Source: Lachnospiraceae bacterium (GTDB lineage: Bacteria > Bacillota > Clostridia > Lachnospirales > Lachnospiraceae). From it: a stretch of DNA of 45,912 nt. The translations under genes and the position numbers were made by a program. The notes below the pieces were generated by a model that made no database searches, was not told the DNA's origin, and saw only the letters and a program-made list of their open reading frames with translations. Where the stretch lies: NCBI GenBank assembly GCA_022792535.1, contig JAAWBG010000027.1:1-45912 (forward strand). The letters run 5' to 3'. Shown here one piece after another: positions 1 to 8,740 of this stretch. Positions within the stretch are counted from its first letter, which is position 1. Each line of letters starts with the position of its first letter.

Positions 1-94
1 ATTTCTGATAATTAACCAAAAGTTTCGTTATTTTGTATGACAACAGTGTTTTTCATATGGTAATTATAGTATATATTTACAAGAAATACAACCA

Positions 95-1081
95 TTATTT
101 TAAAATTTCTTCTAACATTTCTGTCATTTCTGCATATAGATTATCTGGTCCCTCTGCTTTGAAGACAATGGAAATATACGGGTTCTCCCCCTTTTTACTG
201 TAGAGTACCAGGCAGTTTCCAGCGTCGCTGGTGGTCCCTGTTTTTCCGCCAACTACCTGAATTCCCTCCGGCGGCGTCTTTTCTCCATTTAAAAACTTAT
301 TTGTGGTAGTCCACTCTTTCGTAAAAGACTCACCTGCAGAATTGGTAAATTCTCCGGTATGGTTCTGGCTGCTGATTATTTTTTCAAATTCTTCATTCTG
401 AAGGGCTGTATGAAAAATCAGATACATATCATAAACTGTGGTATAGTGTTCTGGATTCTGTAATCCATGGGGATTGACAAAGTGTGAATTGGTGGCGCCA
501 ATTTTTTTGGCTTCCTCATTCATCAATTTGGCAAACTCCTGGGAACTTCCGGAAATCATGTCTGCAATCACATTTGCGGCATCATTGCCGCTGGATAAAA
601 TCAGCCCATATAACAAATGCTCCAGCGTGGTGGTATCACCTGCGGAAAGTCCGCAAGTGGAGGAACCAGCTTCTAATTGAAGCTCTGCTTCCGTTACCGT
701 TGCTGTGTCAGTTAACTTTCCATGTTTTAACGCCACATAAGCAGTTAAAATCTTTGTAGTGCTGGCCGGATATAAACGCTCATGGACATTTTTTCCAAAT
801 TTCATGGTACATTCCTGGAGATCAAACAATCCGGCTCCTTCGGAAAGGGATGCTGTAATGCCTTCCCTTAAAAGATCTTCTGTTCCGGCAATGCAGAGTT
901 CTTCTGCAAAAAAGGAACTGGAAATACCGCTGCTCTTGGAATATAGTCCAAACAGCTTACTGCTCTCAGAGATATCATAGGCATTTTCTAAAGGGGTACT
1001 CTGACCGCATCCGCAAAGCAAAAGGAAGGATAAAAAAACTCCCGCAAATTTCGTTCTTTTTTTTCTATTTGTACATTTCAC
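95..1081 (-). CDS. D-alanyl-D-alanine carboxypeptidase (PBP5/DacF type), lipoprotein
   Basis: Serine D,D-carboxypeptidase of the S11 family, which trims the terminal D-Ala from peptidoglycan stem peptides outside the membrane. The three penicillin-binding motifs are visible: STTK (SxxK, nucleophile Ser) in the N-terminal third, SGN in 'SSGNDAAN', and KTG in 'GGKTGTTSDAG'. The N-terminus is basic, then hydrophobic, and ends in a lipobox-like LCGC around residue 25, so it is probably a lipoprotein rather than the usual protein with a C-terminal amphipathic anchor. At 328 residues it is a little shorter than typical PBP5 proteins and lacks an obvious C-terminal domain. The start is GTG and overlaps the 3' end of mgsA by 17 bases, with GAGGAGA upstream, so translation is probably coupled. 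It is the last gene of the cell-shape operon. The family assignment is secure; the exact substrate preference is inferred. Confidence 0.9.
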   Translation of the reverse strand: MKCTNRKKRTKFAGVFLSFLLLCGCGQSTPLENAYDISESSKLFGLYSKSSGISSSFFAEELCIAGTEDLLREGITASLSEGAGLFDLQECTMKFGKNVHERLYPASTTKILTAYVALKHGKLTDTATVTEAELQLEAGSSTCGLSAGDTTTLEHLLYGLILSSGNDAANVIADMISGSSQEFAKLMNEEAKKIGATNSHFVNPHGLQNPEHYTTVYDMYLIFHTALQNEEFEKIISSQNHTGEFTNSAGESFTKEWTTTNKFLNGEKTPPEGIQVVGGKTGTTSDAGNCLVLYSKKGENPYISIVFKAEGPDNLYAEMTEMLEEILK

Positions 1082-1460
1082 GCCACTCTAAATCTCCTCT
1101 GTCTAAGGATTTGATCAATAATTCTGCTGTAGCAAGATTCGTTGCCAATGGAATATTATGAATGTCACATAAATGAACCACATTGTTGCCATCTGGTTCA
1201 TGAGATTTTGGACTCAACGGGTCGCGCAAGAAAATGACCAAGTCAATTTGATTGTGTTCTATCTGAGCGCCAAGCTGCTGAGCTCCGCCCAAGTGTCCTG
1301 CAAGGTATTTGTGAATTGATAGATTAGTCACTTCTTCAATCAGCCGTCCTGTAGTTCCTGTTGCAAATAAATCATTTTTGCATAAGATTCCCCGATAAGC
1401 AATACAAAAATTCTGCATCAATTTTTTCTTGGAATCATGTGCGATTAGTCCAATATTCAT
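1065..1460 (-). CDS. mgsA: Methylglyoxal synthase
   Basis: Converts dihydroxyacetone phosphate to methylglyoxal and inorganic phosphate, a bypass that relieves sugar-phosphate stress. The 131-residue length fits the family. Family signatures are visible: the N-terminal IGLIAHDSKK, the phosphate-binding ATGTTGRL, HLGGAQQLGA, and the catalytic region with Asp in 'VIFLRDP' followed by 'SHEPD' and 'NIPLATNLATAE'. It lies one base after rodA and overlaps the carboxypeptidase gene, so it is transcribed with wall-synthesis genes. The context suggests a link between glycolytic flux and wall growth, but that link is inference. Confidence 0.93.
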   Translation of the reverse strand: MNIGLIAHDSKKKLMQNFCIAYRGILCKNDLFATGTTGRLIEEVTNLSIHKYLAGHLGGAQQLGAQIEHNQIDLVIFLRDPLSPKSHEPDGNNVVHLCDIHNIPLATNLATAELLIKSLDRGDLEWREMYK

Positions 1461-1461
1461 T

Positions 1462-2586
1462 TTAAAAACCCTCCATTCTGTATTTTAGAGGTTGAAGGCC
1501 TACGTTTAATACAAGGCCTATTCCTATAAAAAGACTTACCAGGGAGGTGAGTCCGTAGCTGACAAAAGGCAGCGGCAGCCCTGTATTTGGCATCAATCCT
1601 GTGACAACACAGATGTTAACAAAGGTTTGAAAGCCGATCCAGGCAGCAACACCTCCGCAAATTAGTTTTCCAGGCAGATCTTTTGCTTTTCTACCTACTA
1701 AAATACACTCTATTACGATCAACAGCAATAACACTAAGATGATAAGGCTCCCCACAAAGCCCAGTTCTTCTCCTGCAACTGCAAAGATAAAGTCTGTCTG
1801 AGGTTCTGGAATGTAATTTCCATTTTTGACAGAGAATGCAGTATCGTTGTTCAATCCTTTTCCCCACAGTTGTCCAGAGCCAATGGCCATGATAGAATTC
1901 TGCTGCTGATAAGCGTCCGTTGCATATTTATCCGGCTGCAGCCATGCCATAATACGCCGCCATTGGTAATTATCCAGAATTTTCTGATCTGGCTGCAGGA
2001 TCAGATAGATAAATAGTGTTCCGGCAGGAATCAAAACTGCCAGCACGCCTGCTATTATTTTATAACTTAATCCAGCCAAAAACAAGAGTGCAATAAAAAT
2101 TACTGCGATCACAATACTGGTTGACAAATCCGGCTGATCTTCAATCATATACCAGGGAACAAAAATCAATACGCCGGAAAATAAGATCACAGGCAGCGTG
2201 TTGATCTTTTCCTGATATTTTCCAAAAAACCATGCAAAAAATAGGATTAGCAGCACTTTGGATAATTCGGAGGGCTGAAAACGAAACCCTGCGATTGAAA
2301 TCCACCGCACCGCACCGCCGCCGCTTCCTCCGAATAAATGAAGGGTGATTAAGGAGAGCAGTCCAATGTTAAAGGCGTAGATAAGCCAGTTGAAACGCAA
2401 AATAAAGGAATAATCAATCAAGGAAACCACTGTCATCACAAACAGGCTGAGGACAAGACCAAAAATCTGCTTATTTTGAACAGATTTCTGCGCGCTTCCG
2501 ATTACGCTGATTCCAATGATTGTAAGCGCTGTTACATAAAATATTAAACGGAAATTATAATTTTTTATCTGATATTGTTTCAACAT
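1462..2586 (-). CDS. rodA: Rod shape-determining peptidoglycan glycosyltransferase RodA (SEDS family)
   Basis: Integral-membrane SEDS glycosyltransferase that polymerises lipid II for side-wall growth together with the class B PBP2 encoded upstream. The 374 residues form about ten hydrophobic segments. SEDS hallmarks are visible: 'RWISIAGFRFQPSELSK' near residue 95-110, 'EDQPDLSTS' in the large loop, 'FAVAGEELGF', and the C-terminal 'GLMPNTGLPLPFVSYGLTSL'. Its position with mrdA and mreBCD argues for RodA over FtsW or SpoVE. It starts at ATG, follows minE by 47 bases and is followed by mgsA with almost no gap. Confidence 0.93.
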   Translation of the reverse strand: MLKQYQIKNYNFRLIFYVTALTIIGISVIGSAQKSVQNKQIFGLVLSLFVMTVVSLIDYSFILRFNWLIYAFNIGLLSLITLHLFGGSGGGAVRWISIAGFRFQPSELSKVLLILFFAWFFGKYQEKINTLPVILFSGVLIFVPWYMIEDQPDLSTSIVIAVIFIALLFLAGLSYKIIAGVLAVLIPAGTLFIYLILQPDQKILDNYQWRRIMAWLQPDKYATDAYQQQNSIMAIGSGQLWGKGLNNDTAFSVKNGNYIPEPQTDFIFAVAGEELGFVGSLIILVLLLLIVIECILVGRKAKDLPGKLICGGVAAWIGFQTFVNICVVTGLMPNTGLPLPFVSYGLTSLVSLFIGIGLVLNVGLQPLKYRMEGF

Positions 2587-2633
2587 AATTATCGTTCCTT
2601 ATTCAATATCCCATCATTCTGCTGGGTGTCTGA

Positions 2634-2915
2634 CTATCTAGAAGCACTGGAGTGTTTCATATCTTTAATCGGAATGTTTGCGTACAATGCAGGTACATTC
2701 CCGTTATTTCCTTCGGATTCTGTCTGTGTGATTTGAATATCCAGGCCCTCTGCGTCAATCTCCATATATTTTGAAATAACCTGAATAATATCATTTTTGA
2801 TCATTTCCATTACATCCGGAGAACAGTTGGCCCGGTCGGAAACCAATAATAGCTTTAATCGGTCTTTGGCAATATCCCCGGAGGTTTTTTTCTTAAATAA
2901 ATCCATCAAACCCAT
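2634..2915 (-). CDS. minE: Cell division topological specificity factor MinE
   Basis: 93-residue partner of MinD that stimulates its ATPase and drives MinCD oscillation away from midcell. The N-terminus 'MGLMDLFKKK' matches the membrane-targeting helix, followed by 'AKDRLKLLLVSDRANCSPDVM' (the MinD-contact region, residues about 17-37) and the C-terminal dimerisation domain. It begins 12 bases after minD, behind AGGAGG. Many Bacillus-group firmicutes lack MinE and use DivIVA/MinJ, so its presence indicates an oscillating, clostridial-type Min system. Confidence 0.94.
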   Translation of the reverse strand: MGLMDLFKKKTSGDIAKDRLKLLLVSDRANCSPDVMEMIKNDIIQVISKYMEIDAEGLDIQITQTESEGNNGNVPALYANIPIKDMKHSSASR

Positions 2916-2927
2916 AGTGGTTTCCTC

Positions 2928-3719
2928 CTAATTTTTTTTGAAAATATCTTTCAGCTTTCCCCATACGCTAGACTTGATCTCCAGATCTAAAAATGGAACC
3001 TCTTCTCCTAAGATCCTGTGACAGATATTGGCAAAGGCTTTTCCTGCAAGGCAGTCTGTACCTACCAACGGTTCTCCCTGGTTAGTGGAAATAACGATCT
3101 GCTCATCATCCGGCACTGCACCGATCAAGTCGATAGCTAAAATATCTGTTACATCATTGATATTCATCATATCGCCCCGTTTTACCATATCCATCCGAAG
3201 ACGATTGACAATCAATTCTGTCTTTTTTACTTCATTGGCTCCTAAAAGCCCGATAATCCGGTCTGCATCCCGGATGGCGGATACTTCTGGGGTGGTTACT
3301 ACCAGTGCCCGGTCCGCTCCTGCAATAGCGTTTTTAAATCCCTGTTCGATTCCAGCCGGACAGTCCAGAAACACATAGTCAAATTCTTCTCGTAATTCAT
3401 CAATTACCTTGATCATCTGTTCTGGTGACACGGCCGATTTGTCTCTTGTCTGAGCAGAAGGAAGCAGAGAAAGATTGGGATAACGTTTATCCTTGATCAA
3501 TGCCTGTTTCATCCGGCAATTCCCCTCTACCACATCTACCAGATTATATACGATACGGTTTTCCAACCCCATCACCACATCTAAGTTTCTGAGTCCGATA
3601 TCGGTATCGATCAATACAACTTTCTTATCTAATTGTGCAAGGCCTGTTCCTACATTTGCTGTGGTGGTAGTCTTTCCAACTCCGCCCTTTCCTGATGTTA
3701 TAACAATTACTTCACTCAT
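2928..3719 (-). CDS. minD: Septum site-determining ATPase MinD
   Basis: Membrane-associated ParA/MinD-family ATPase that recruits the division inhibitor MinC to the polar membrane. It shows the deviant Walker A 'GKGGVGKTTTT' at residues 10-20, 'LIDTDIGLRNLDVVMGLENR' around 38-57, Walker B-like 'YVFLDCPAGIE', and 'VVTTPEVSAIRDADRIIG'. It ends in an amphipathic membrane-targeting helix ('WGKLKDIFKKN'). The 263 residues are the usual length. It sits between minC and minE in the classical order. Confidence 0.96.
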   Translation of the reverse strand: MSEVIVITSGKGGVGKTTTTANVGTGLAQLDKKVVLIDTDIGLRNLDVVMGLENRIVYNLVDVVEGNCRMKQALIKDKRYPNLSLLPSAQTRDKSAVSPEQMIKVIDELREEFDYVFLDCPAGIEQGFKNAIAGADRALVVTTPEVSAIRDADRIIGLLGANEVKKTELIVNRLRMDMVKRGDMMNINDVTDILAIDLIGAVPDDEQIVISTNQGEPLVGTDCLAGKAFANICHRILGEEVPFLDLEIKSSVWGKLKDIFKKN

Positions 3720-3739
3720 CCTACTATATCCTCCTGCTT

Positions 3740-4423
3740 TTATATATTATTCAAAAGACCCTTTGTAATCGGCTCAATATAAATATTGCTGTCTTTTACA
3801 ATTGCCACCTGTGGTTCTGTTTGAGGCTGCTGCTTCTTTCCCCGTTTTTTGACTTTAGTTACTTTATCGGCGCTTCTTCCGATAATATCTCCAATCTTTA
3901 TCTGAATCGGATCCATGTCCAGCGCCGCCACAAATGCCTGCTCATTGCCGCTTGCCCCCGCGTAAGCGTTTCCTTTTAGAGCCCCCAGCACAACAATATT
4001 TCCCTTAGATACCACTTTTGCACCAGGATTCACGTCCCCCAGTATGACAATACTTGATTCACAATCCAGCACCTGACCAGAGCGAAGGGTTCCTTTATAA
4101 AATTCCCCGGTCCGGCCGGCCTGTTCTTCCTCAAAACGTTCTATTTTCTGACGGACGATCTCTTCTTTTAAAGCATCGTTATCTAAAATACAGATAATGT
4201 TTACTGAGGTATTGTCTGTGATGGTTTCTATAATCCGAAATTCCTCTTCCTGCGTCAAAGTTCTTCCCTCAAATGAAATAGCCATTTTTGCGTCTTTAAA
4301 AAATCCTTCCGAATCCTTGAAACGTTCCAAAATACAATCCAGCAGTTCTTCAAAATCCATCCCTGGGTCTAAGATCAGGTTGATCCCATATTTATTACTT
4401 TTTAATACTACCGGCTTTGACAA
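3740..4423 (-). CDS. minC: Septum site-determining protein MinC
   Basis: Inhibitor of FtsZ ring assembly, delivered to the membrane by MinD. The C-terminal half carries the beta-helix domain with typical short repeats ('VVSKGNIVVLGALKGNAYAG', residues about 137-156) followed by 'FVAALDMDPIQIKIGD'. The N-terminal domain (about 1-105) is more divergent, as is normal for the family. The start codon appears to be TTG: GGAGG lies seven bases upstream and no ATG gives a comparable N-terminus. It is separated from mrdA by 17 bases. Confidence 0.92.
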   Translation of the reverse strand: MSKPVVLKSNKYGINLILDPGMDFEELLDCILERFKDSEGFFKDAKMAISFEGRTLTQEEEFRIIETITDNTSVNIICILDNDALKEEIVRQKIERFEEEQAGRTGEFYKGTLRSGQVLDCESSIVILGDVNPGAKVVSKGNIVVLGALKGNAYAGASGNEQAFVAALDMDPIQIKIGDIIGRSADKVTKVKKRGKKQQPQTEPQVAIVKDSNIYIEPITKGLLNNI

Positions 4424-4440
4424 ATTTATCCCTCCAAATC

Positions 4441-7329
4441 TTAATCTGTAAATCCATTCGCAGTACTTTCCACTTCCACTGCCTGTCCATTTAATAGAGT
4501 GCTTTCATCTGCAAGTTTGAAATAATATTTTAGAATATTGCTGGAAACTTCTGCGGCATTGGCGGAAGTATATCCATAAGCAATTCTTGTGGCAATGGCG
4601 ATCTCTGGGTTATCAAAAGGCGCATATCCAATAAACAATGCATGGTTGGCTCTGGTAGGAATCTGCTGTGCAGTACCTGTTTTTCCGGCAACTGCAATGG
4701 GGAAATCTTTAAAAGATTTATTATTTTCGGCTACCATGCGCATTCCATTGTGAATTGCATCCCAGGAAGCGGCTGATACTTCTGTGATATTTCGTATCAC
4801 CTCCGGTTTAAATTCCTTCACCAATGTTCCATCAGAAGTGGTCTCTTTATCCAAAAGGGTTAACTTATAGATTTTTCCGCTGCTTGCCACTGCTGCCAGA
4901 TACCTGGCAATCTGTGTGGTTGTATAGTTGTGATTGCTCTGTCCAATGGATGAGGTAATGGGATATTCGTCTGCAATATGAGGATCGTTTTCTGGTATTT
5001 CAATTCCTGTCTTCTCACCCAAACCAAACAGAGAGGCATATTTTTGGATCGTATCAATTCCTTTGTTCTCATTATAAACTCCGGCAGAAGAACTCATACG
5101 GTAACCAATTTCATAGAAGAAATAGTTGCAGGAATCCCGAATCGCCTCAGAAACATTGATGGAACCATGGGTATTTCCTGGATAGATCCAACACTTAGGG
5201 GAAGGATTGATCTCTTTGTACTCTCCCAGGGTAAGAATCTGTTCTCCAACATTGATCACACCTTCTGTCAATGCCGCCGCCGCGGTGACAGGTTTAAAGG
5301 TTGAGCCTGGAGCCGTCTGCTGTTGTGTAGCATTGTTATACTGAGGAATAGACAGATCCTGCTGGAGGCTGGAAAAATATTCTGAATCTACGGTATTGGC
5401 AAGACGGTTCGTATCATATCCCGGATAAGTGACGCATGCCAAAAGTTCTCCTGACTTCGGGTTTACCATCACACAGCTTGCAGTACAAGGGTCCAGTGCA
5501 AGCTGAGCCGGCGTAATCTCTAACTTCTTTATTTTATCGCGTATAAAATTATAGGCGCTGACGCTTCCGCTTTGAAGGGCGAACAGATCTTCCTGATTCT
5601 CTTGTAAAATATTCTGTTCAAACAGCAAGAGACAGATCTGTGTTCCAGAAATTAATTCCTGATTTATCATATGCTTATAGATTTTTTTGGTAAATTCCCG
5701 GTCTGTTTTCAGCTCTTCTATCACATAATTTACAAGGGCGTCATAGATCTCTGTGGAATCTGAGTATTTCGATTCTGTATCAAACTTCGTGATATCAATC
5801 CAGTCCATGGAAATAGCCCGGCGCAGATATTCGCTGAGACTTACCGTATCTTCTTTCCATCCCTTGTACACTTCATCTTCGGTATCCACTTTTTCTGTCA
5901 GAAAAATATCGTTTTCTTCTAACATAGAAAGAATATAGCTCATGTACATTTGCTGTTCTGAATCTAAGTCTTCGTAAGGAATTGGAGAAACAGCAGAGAA
6001 TTGCTGGCGCAGGCTTTCTAATACAGCAGACTGTTTCGTCAAAAAGGCTGAATATACCTGCTGTTCCACTGATTTTGCATCCTCTTCTCCAAAATGATCA
6101 ATCTGAATTACGTTATTGTTGATAAGCGCAAAGAAAACGTCATCAATTGGAATCTGGATATCAGAGGCAGTACCAGAATTGGTATCGTACTCTTTGATAT
6201 TCTGAATCTGGGCATACAGGATTCCGGCAAGTTCCTGCTCCAACATACAATAAACTGCTTTCTGAAGATCAGCGTCTAAAGACAAATACACATCATTTCC
6301 AGAAGAAGCATCCACCTCTTCTATCATCTTAGTAATTCGTCCCACACTGTCCGCATAAAATTTTTCTATCCCTTTGGTTCCCTGCAGTTCCTTATCCATA
6401 ACTTGTTCAATCCCAGATTTTCCAATGACATCGTTTAAGGTATAATTGTCAGATTTTTTGGAAAGGTCCTCATATTCAGCTTGGGAGATCTTACCAGTGT
6501 ATCCGATAATATGAGAAAAATACAGACTGTCCACATATTTTCGAATGCTGTCTTCTGTAATGTCGATTCCCTGCAAAATCTCTGAATTCTCTTTGATCAC
6601 GGCAACCGTTTCCTCACTGACATTTTCCGCTATGGTAGTTAAGACATAACGCTGATAACTGTTTTGAGAAATGGCATATCGAAGAACCATGATCTTGTAA
6701 GCTTCGTCTTCTGTATAATAGACAATATCTTTTTCTTTTTGATCTTCATACTCTCTGCCCTCCACAAAAATGGAAAAATTGTTCTGCAGATATTCCATTA
6801 CCTGTTCTGGCGTGGCAGATTCTTCATGGTACCCTAATTTCTTATTGTATTTTAAATCTCCAATTTTGGTCCGTCCATAAACGTCTGCAAGAAAACGTTT
6901 TAAAGCGCTTCCAGACACATTGAAGTCATAGACTCCTTTTTCATTTTTCTGTATTCCAAAATTGTTACTGATGGAATCGCCTTTTTCTTCGATCATATGG
7001 ATGACGGTATTTAATTCCTCGTTCAGCATACGATTTTTCTGTTTATTGCTCTCATAGACTCCGTTATCTTCAATGGTAACAGAATAAGAAAGCTCATTAT
7101 AAGCCAGAAGTTTACCGTTTCGGTCGTAAATGCTGCCCCGTGTTCCAGAGGTAATACGCTCTTTTTGAATGAGAAGGGTATAGTTGTCCAAATATTCCTT
7201 TCCATTGATAATCTGTAATACGAAAACCCGCTGGATCAAAACGGAAAATAAGATAATGATCACAACGCTGAGTACAAATAATCTGGAATTAATCAATTTT
7301 TTACCGAAATTTTTTATAGATTCAAACAA
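4441..7329 (-). CDS. mrdA: Penicillin-binding protein 2 (class B transpeptidase), enlarged
   Basis: Class B PBP that cross-links side-wall peptidoglycan with RodA. It has one N-terminal membrane segment (about residues 10-32), a pedestal/dimerisation region beginning 'GTRGSIYDRNGKLLAYN', then the transpeptidase domain with STFK (about residue 675), SCN (about 731) and KTGTAQQ (about 880). About 962 residues is far longer than the 630-720 usual for PBP2, because some 300 extra residues lie between pedestal and transpeptidase. Two TTG starts are possible. The one at 7329 is preferred because GAAGGAG lies 11 bases upstream and it overlaps the mreD stop by eight bases; a TTG at 7353 would add eight residues. 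Confidence 0.9.
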   Translation of the reverse strand: MFESIKNFGKKLINSRLFVLSVVIIILFSVLIQRVFVLQIINGKEYLDNYTLLIQKERITSGTRGSIYDRNGKLLAYNELSYSVTIEDNGVYESNKQKNRMLNEELNTVIHMIEEKGDSISNNFGIQKNEKGVYDFNVSGSALKRFLADVYGRTKIGDLKYNKKLGYHEESATPEQVMEYLQNNFSIFVEGREYEDQKEKDIVYYTEDEAYKIMVLRYAISQNSYQRYVLTTIAENVSEETVAVIKENSEILQGIDITEDSIRKYVDSLYFSHIIGYTGKISQAEYEDLSKKSDNYTLNDVIGKSGIEQVMDKELQGTKGIEKFYADSVGRITKMIEEVDASSGNDVYLSLDADLQKAVYCMLEQELAGILYAQIQNIKEYDTNSGTASDIQIPIDDVFFALINNNVIQIDHFGEEDAKSVEQQVYSAFLTKQSAVLESLRQQFSAVSPIPYEDLDSEQQMYMSYILSMLEENDIFLTEKVDTEDEVYKGWKEDTVSLSEYLRRAISMDWIDITKFDTESKYSDSTEIYDALVNYVIEELKTDREFTKKIYKHMINQELISGTQICLLLFEQNILQENQEDLFALQSGSVSAYNFIRDKIKKLEITPAQLALDPCTASCVMVNPKSGELLACVTYPGYDTNRLANTVDSEYFSSLQQDLSIPQYNNATQQQTAPGSTFKPVTAAAALTEGVINVGEQILTLGEYKEINPSPKCWIYPGNTHGSINVSEAIRDSCNYFFYEIGYRMSSSAGVYNENKGIDTIQKYASLFGLGEKTGIEIPENDPHIADEYPITSSIGQSNHNYTTTQIARYLAAVASSGKIYKLTLLDKETTSDGTLVKEFKPEVIRNITEVSAASWDAIHNGMRMVAENNKSFKDFPIAVAGKTGTAQQIPTRANHALFIGYAPFDNPEIAIATRIAYGYTSANAAEVSSNILKYYFKLADESTLLNGQAVEVESTANGFTD

Positions 7330-7852
7330 ATTTACTTGCACTCCTTCTCTCAATGGTCTCTAATTTCTGATTAATCTTTAAAATGATAAAATAAAGCACA
7401 ATGGTAATTAAAATAGTGTACACCAGTTCTGGCAGCATAATGTGCAGCAAATAATATCCTAATCGGAATTTTCCCCGCAGGAAAAATAAAAATAAATATA
7501 CCAGTATATTATAGGAAAGGTCGCTCATTGCAATCAGGATCAGCGGCAGCTTGATATCGTCCGGGAAAAACAATTTTCGGAAAAAACCATTAACATAGCC
7601 GATACAGGTATAGATCAGGGCATAGAATCCAAGTACTCTTCCAAAGAAAATGTCCAGCAGCAGACCGCTGAAAAATCCAATCCACATGCCTTCTTTTCTG
7701 CCTCGCATAAATCCAAAAGAGGATACCACAACGATCAAAAGATTGGGCGAAATAGAAGCGAAGGATAAGGTCTGAAATAAAGTGCTCTGCAACAGAAAAC
7801 ATACCACGATAATTGCAAATACCACCAGCTTACGTCTCAGCCTCAATCTCAT
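7322..7852 (-). CDS. mreD: Rod shape-determining protein MreD
   Basis: Small integral-membrane component of the elongasome. It is about 176 residues, almost entirely hydrophobic, with five or six predicted membrane segments, and contains 'LLIVVVSSFGFMRGRKEGMWIGFFSGLLLDI', which has the style of the MreD signature. Identification rests on this profile plus its fixed place between mreC and mrdA. Of two in-frame ATGs, the second (7852) has GGAGG at a proper six-base distance; the first, two codons upstream, abuts the ribosome-binding site. Confidence 0.88.
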   Translation of the reverse strand: MRLRLRRKLVVFAIIVVCFLLQSTLFQTLSFASISPNLLIVVVSSFGFMRGRKEGMWIGFFSGLLLDIFFGRVLGFYALIYTCIGYVNGFFRKLFFPDDIKLPLILIAMSDLSYNILVYLFLFFLRGKFRLGYYLLHIMLPELVYTILITIVLYFIILKINQKLETIERRSASKFV

Positions 7853-7865
7853 TTCCATCCTCCTT

Positions 7866-8726
7866 CTAATCTTTTTGAACGGTTTTCTTATCCAATATCA
7901 CCAGGACTTCCTGCAAGTGCTGGAAATCCACTGCAGGGGTAATGGTCCCTGAGTAAGTCAGGTTATTGGAATCCCGCTCAATGGTACTTACGTAGCCGAT
8001 CAGGATTCCCTCTAGGTATTTGTCACTGATATGGGAGGTTACAATCTGCTCTCCTGTCTCTATGGCTTTTTCATCGCATTTCAGATCCGTAAATTCAATG
8101 ACTTGCTTTTCATTCATAGTTGCAAGATTTCCATGTACAATACATCGGTCTGCTGTGGACAAAGCCATACCGCTTACATTGCTGGCGTCGTCAATGACAG
8201 CCCGGACTTTGGCATAATTGGGTCCCGTGTCAATGACAATACCTACCAGACCGCTGCCGGCAATTACATTCATATCTTTTTCAATGCCGTCCTTGCTTCC
8301 TTTGTCAATTAAAAAAGTATTAAACCAATTACCACCGTCATTTCCGATTACCCTGGCTGCAACTTTTTTGTAACTGGGATATTTTTGATCCAGTTCCATC
8401 AGCTCCCGCAGGTTGTCTAACTCATACTGTTCCAGCTTAATGGTATTCAGCTGCTGGGTCAGACGGTCCACTTCTTCCTGCAGTTCTTTATTGTCCTGCA
8501 TCACATCCCGCATGGACTTTAGGTCATCTGCTCTGGATACAAACCAGGAACCAATCGTATTGATCCCCTTCTGCATGGGTACAAACACATATCCGGCAAT
8601 GGTATTGAGAGGACCTCCCGACAGATTCAGAGTAAAACTTACAAACATGAGAAGAATGCAGAATCCTGTCAGGATCAGCAGTGAATATTTAGTTGGAATC
8701 GAATGTTTCGTTGATTTACGTTTCAT
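7866..8726 (-). CDS. mreC: Rod shape-determining protein MreC
   Basis: Bitopic elongasome scaffold that activates PBP2/RodA outside the membrane. It has a cytoplasmic basic start, one membrane helix (about residues 14-34), a coiled coil (about 65-105, 'QLNTIKLEQYELDNLRELMEL') and the paired beta-barrel MreC domain with 'VIGNDGGNWFNTFLIDKGSKDGI' and 'GLVGIVIDTGPNYAKVRAVIDD'. At 286 residues it is typical. It lies 14 bases after mreB and 13 before mreD. Confidence 0.94.
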   Translation of the reverse strand: MKRKSTKHSIPTKYSLLILTGFCILLMFVSFTLNLSGGPLNTIAGYVFVPMQKGINTIGSWFVSRADDLKSMRDVMQDNKELQEEVDRLTQQLNTIKLEQYELDNLRELMELDQKYPSYKKVAARVIGNDGGNWFNTFLIDKGSKDGIEKDMNVIAGSGLVGIVIDTGPNYAKVRAVIDDASNVSGMALSTADRCIVHGNLATMNEKQVIEFTDLKCDEKAIETGEQIVTSHISDKYLEGILIGYVSTIERDSNNLTYSGTITPAVDFQHLQEVLVILDKKTVQKD

Positions 8727-8740
8727 AAATATTTACACCT

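Noticed and set aside
484-980. Several plus-strand frames across the D,D-carboxypeptidase gene.
   Set aside because: They are shadows of a protein with all three PBP motifs, and have no start signals of their own.
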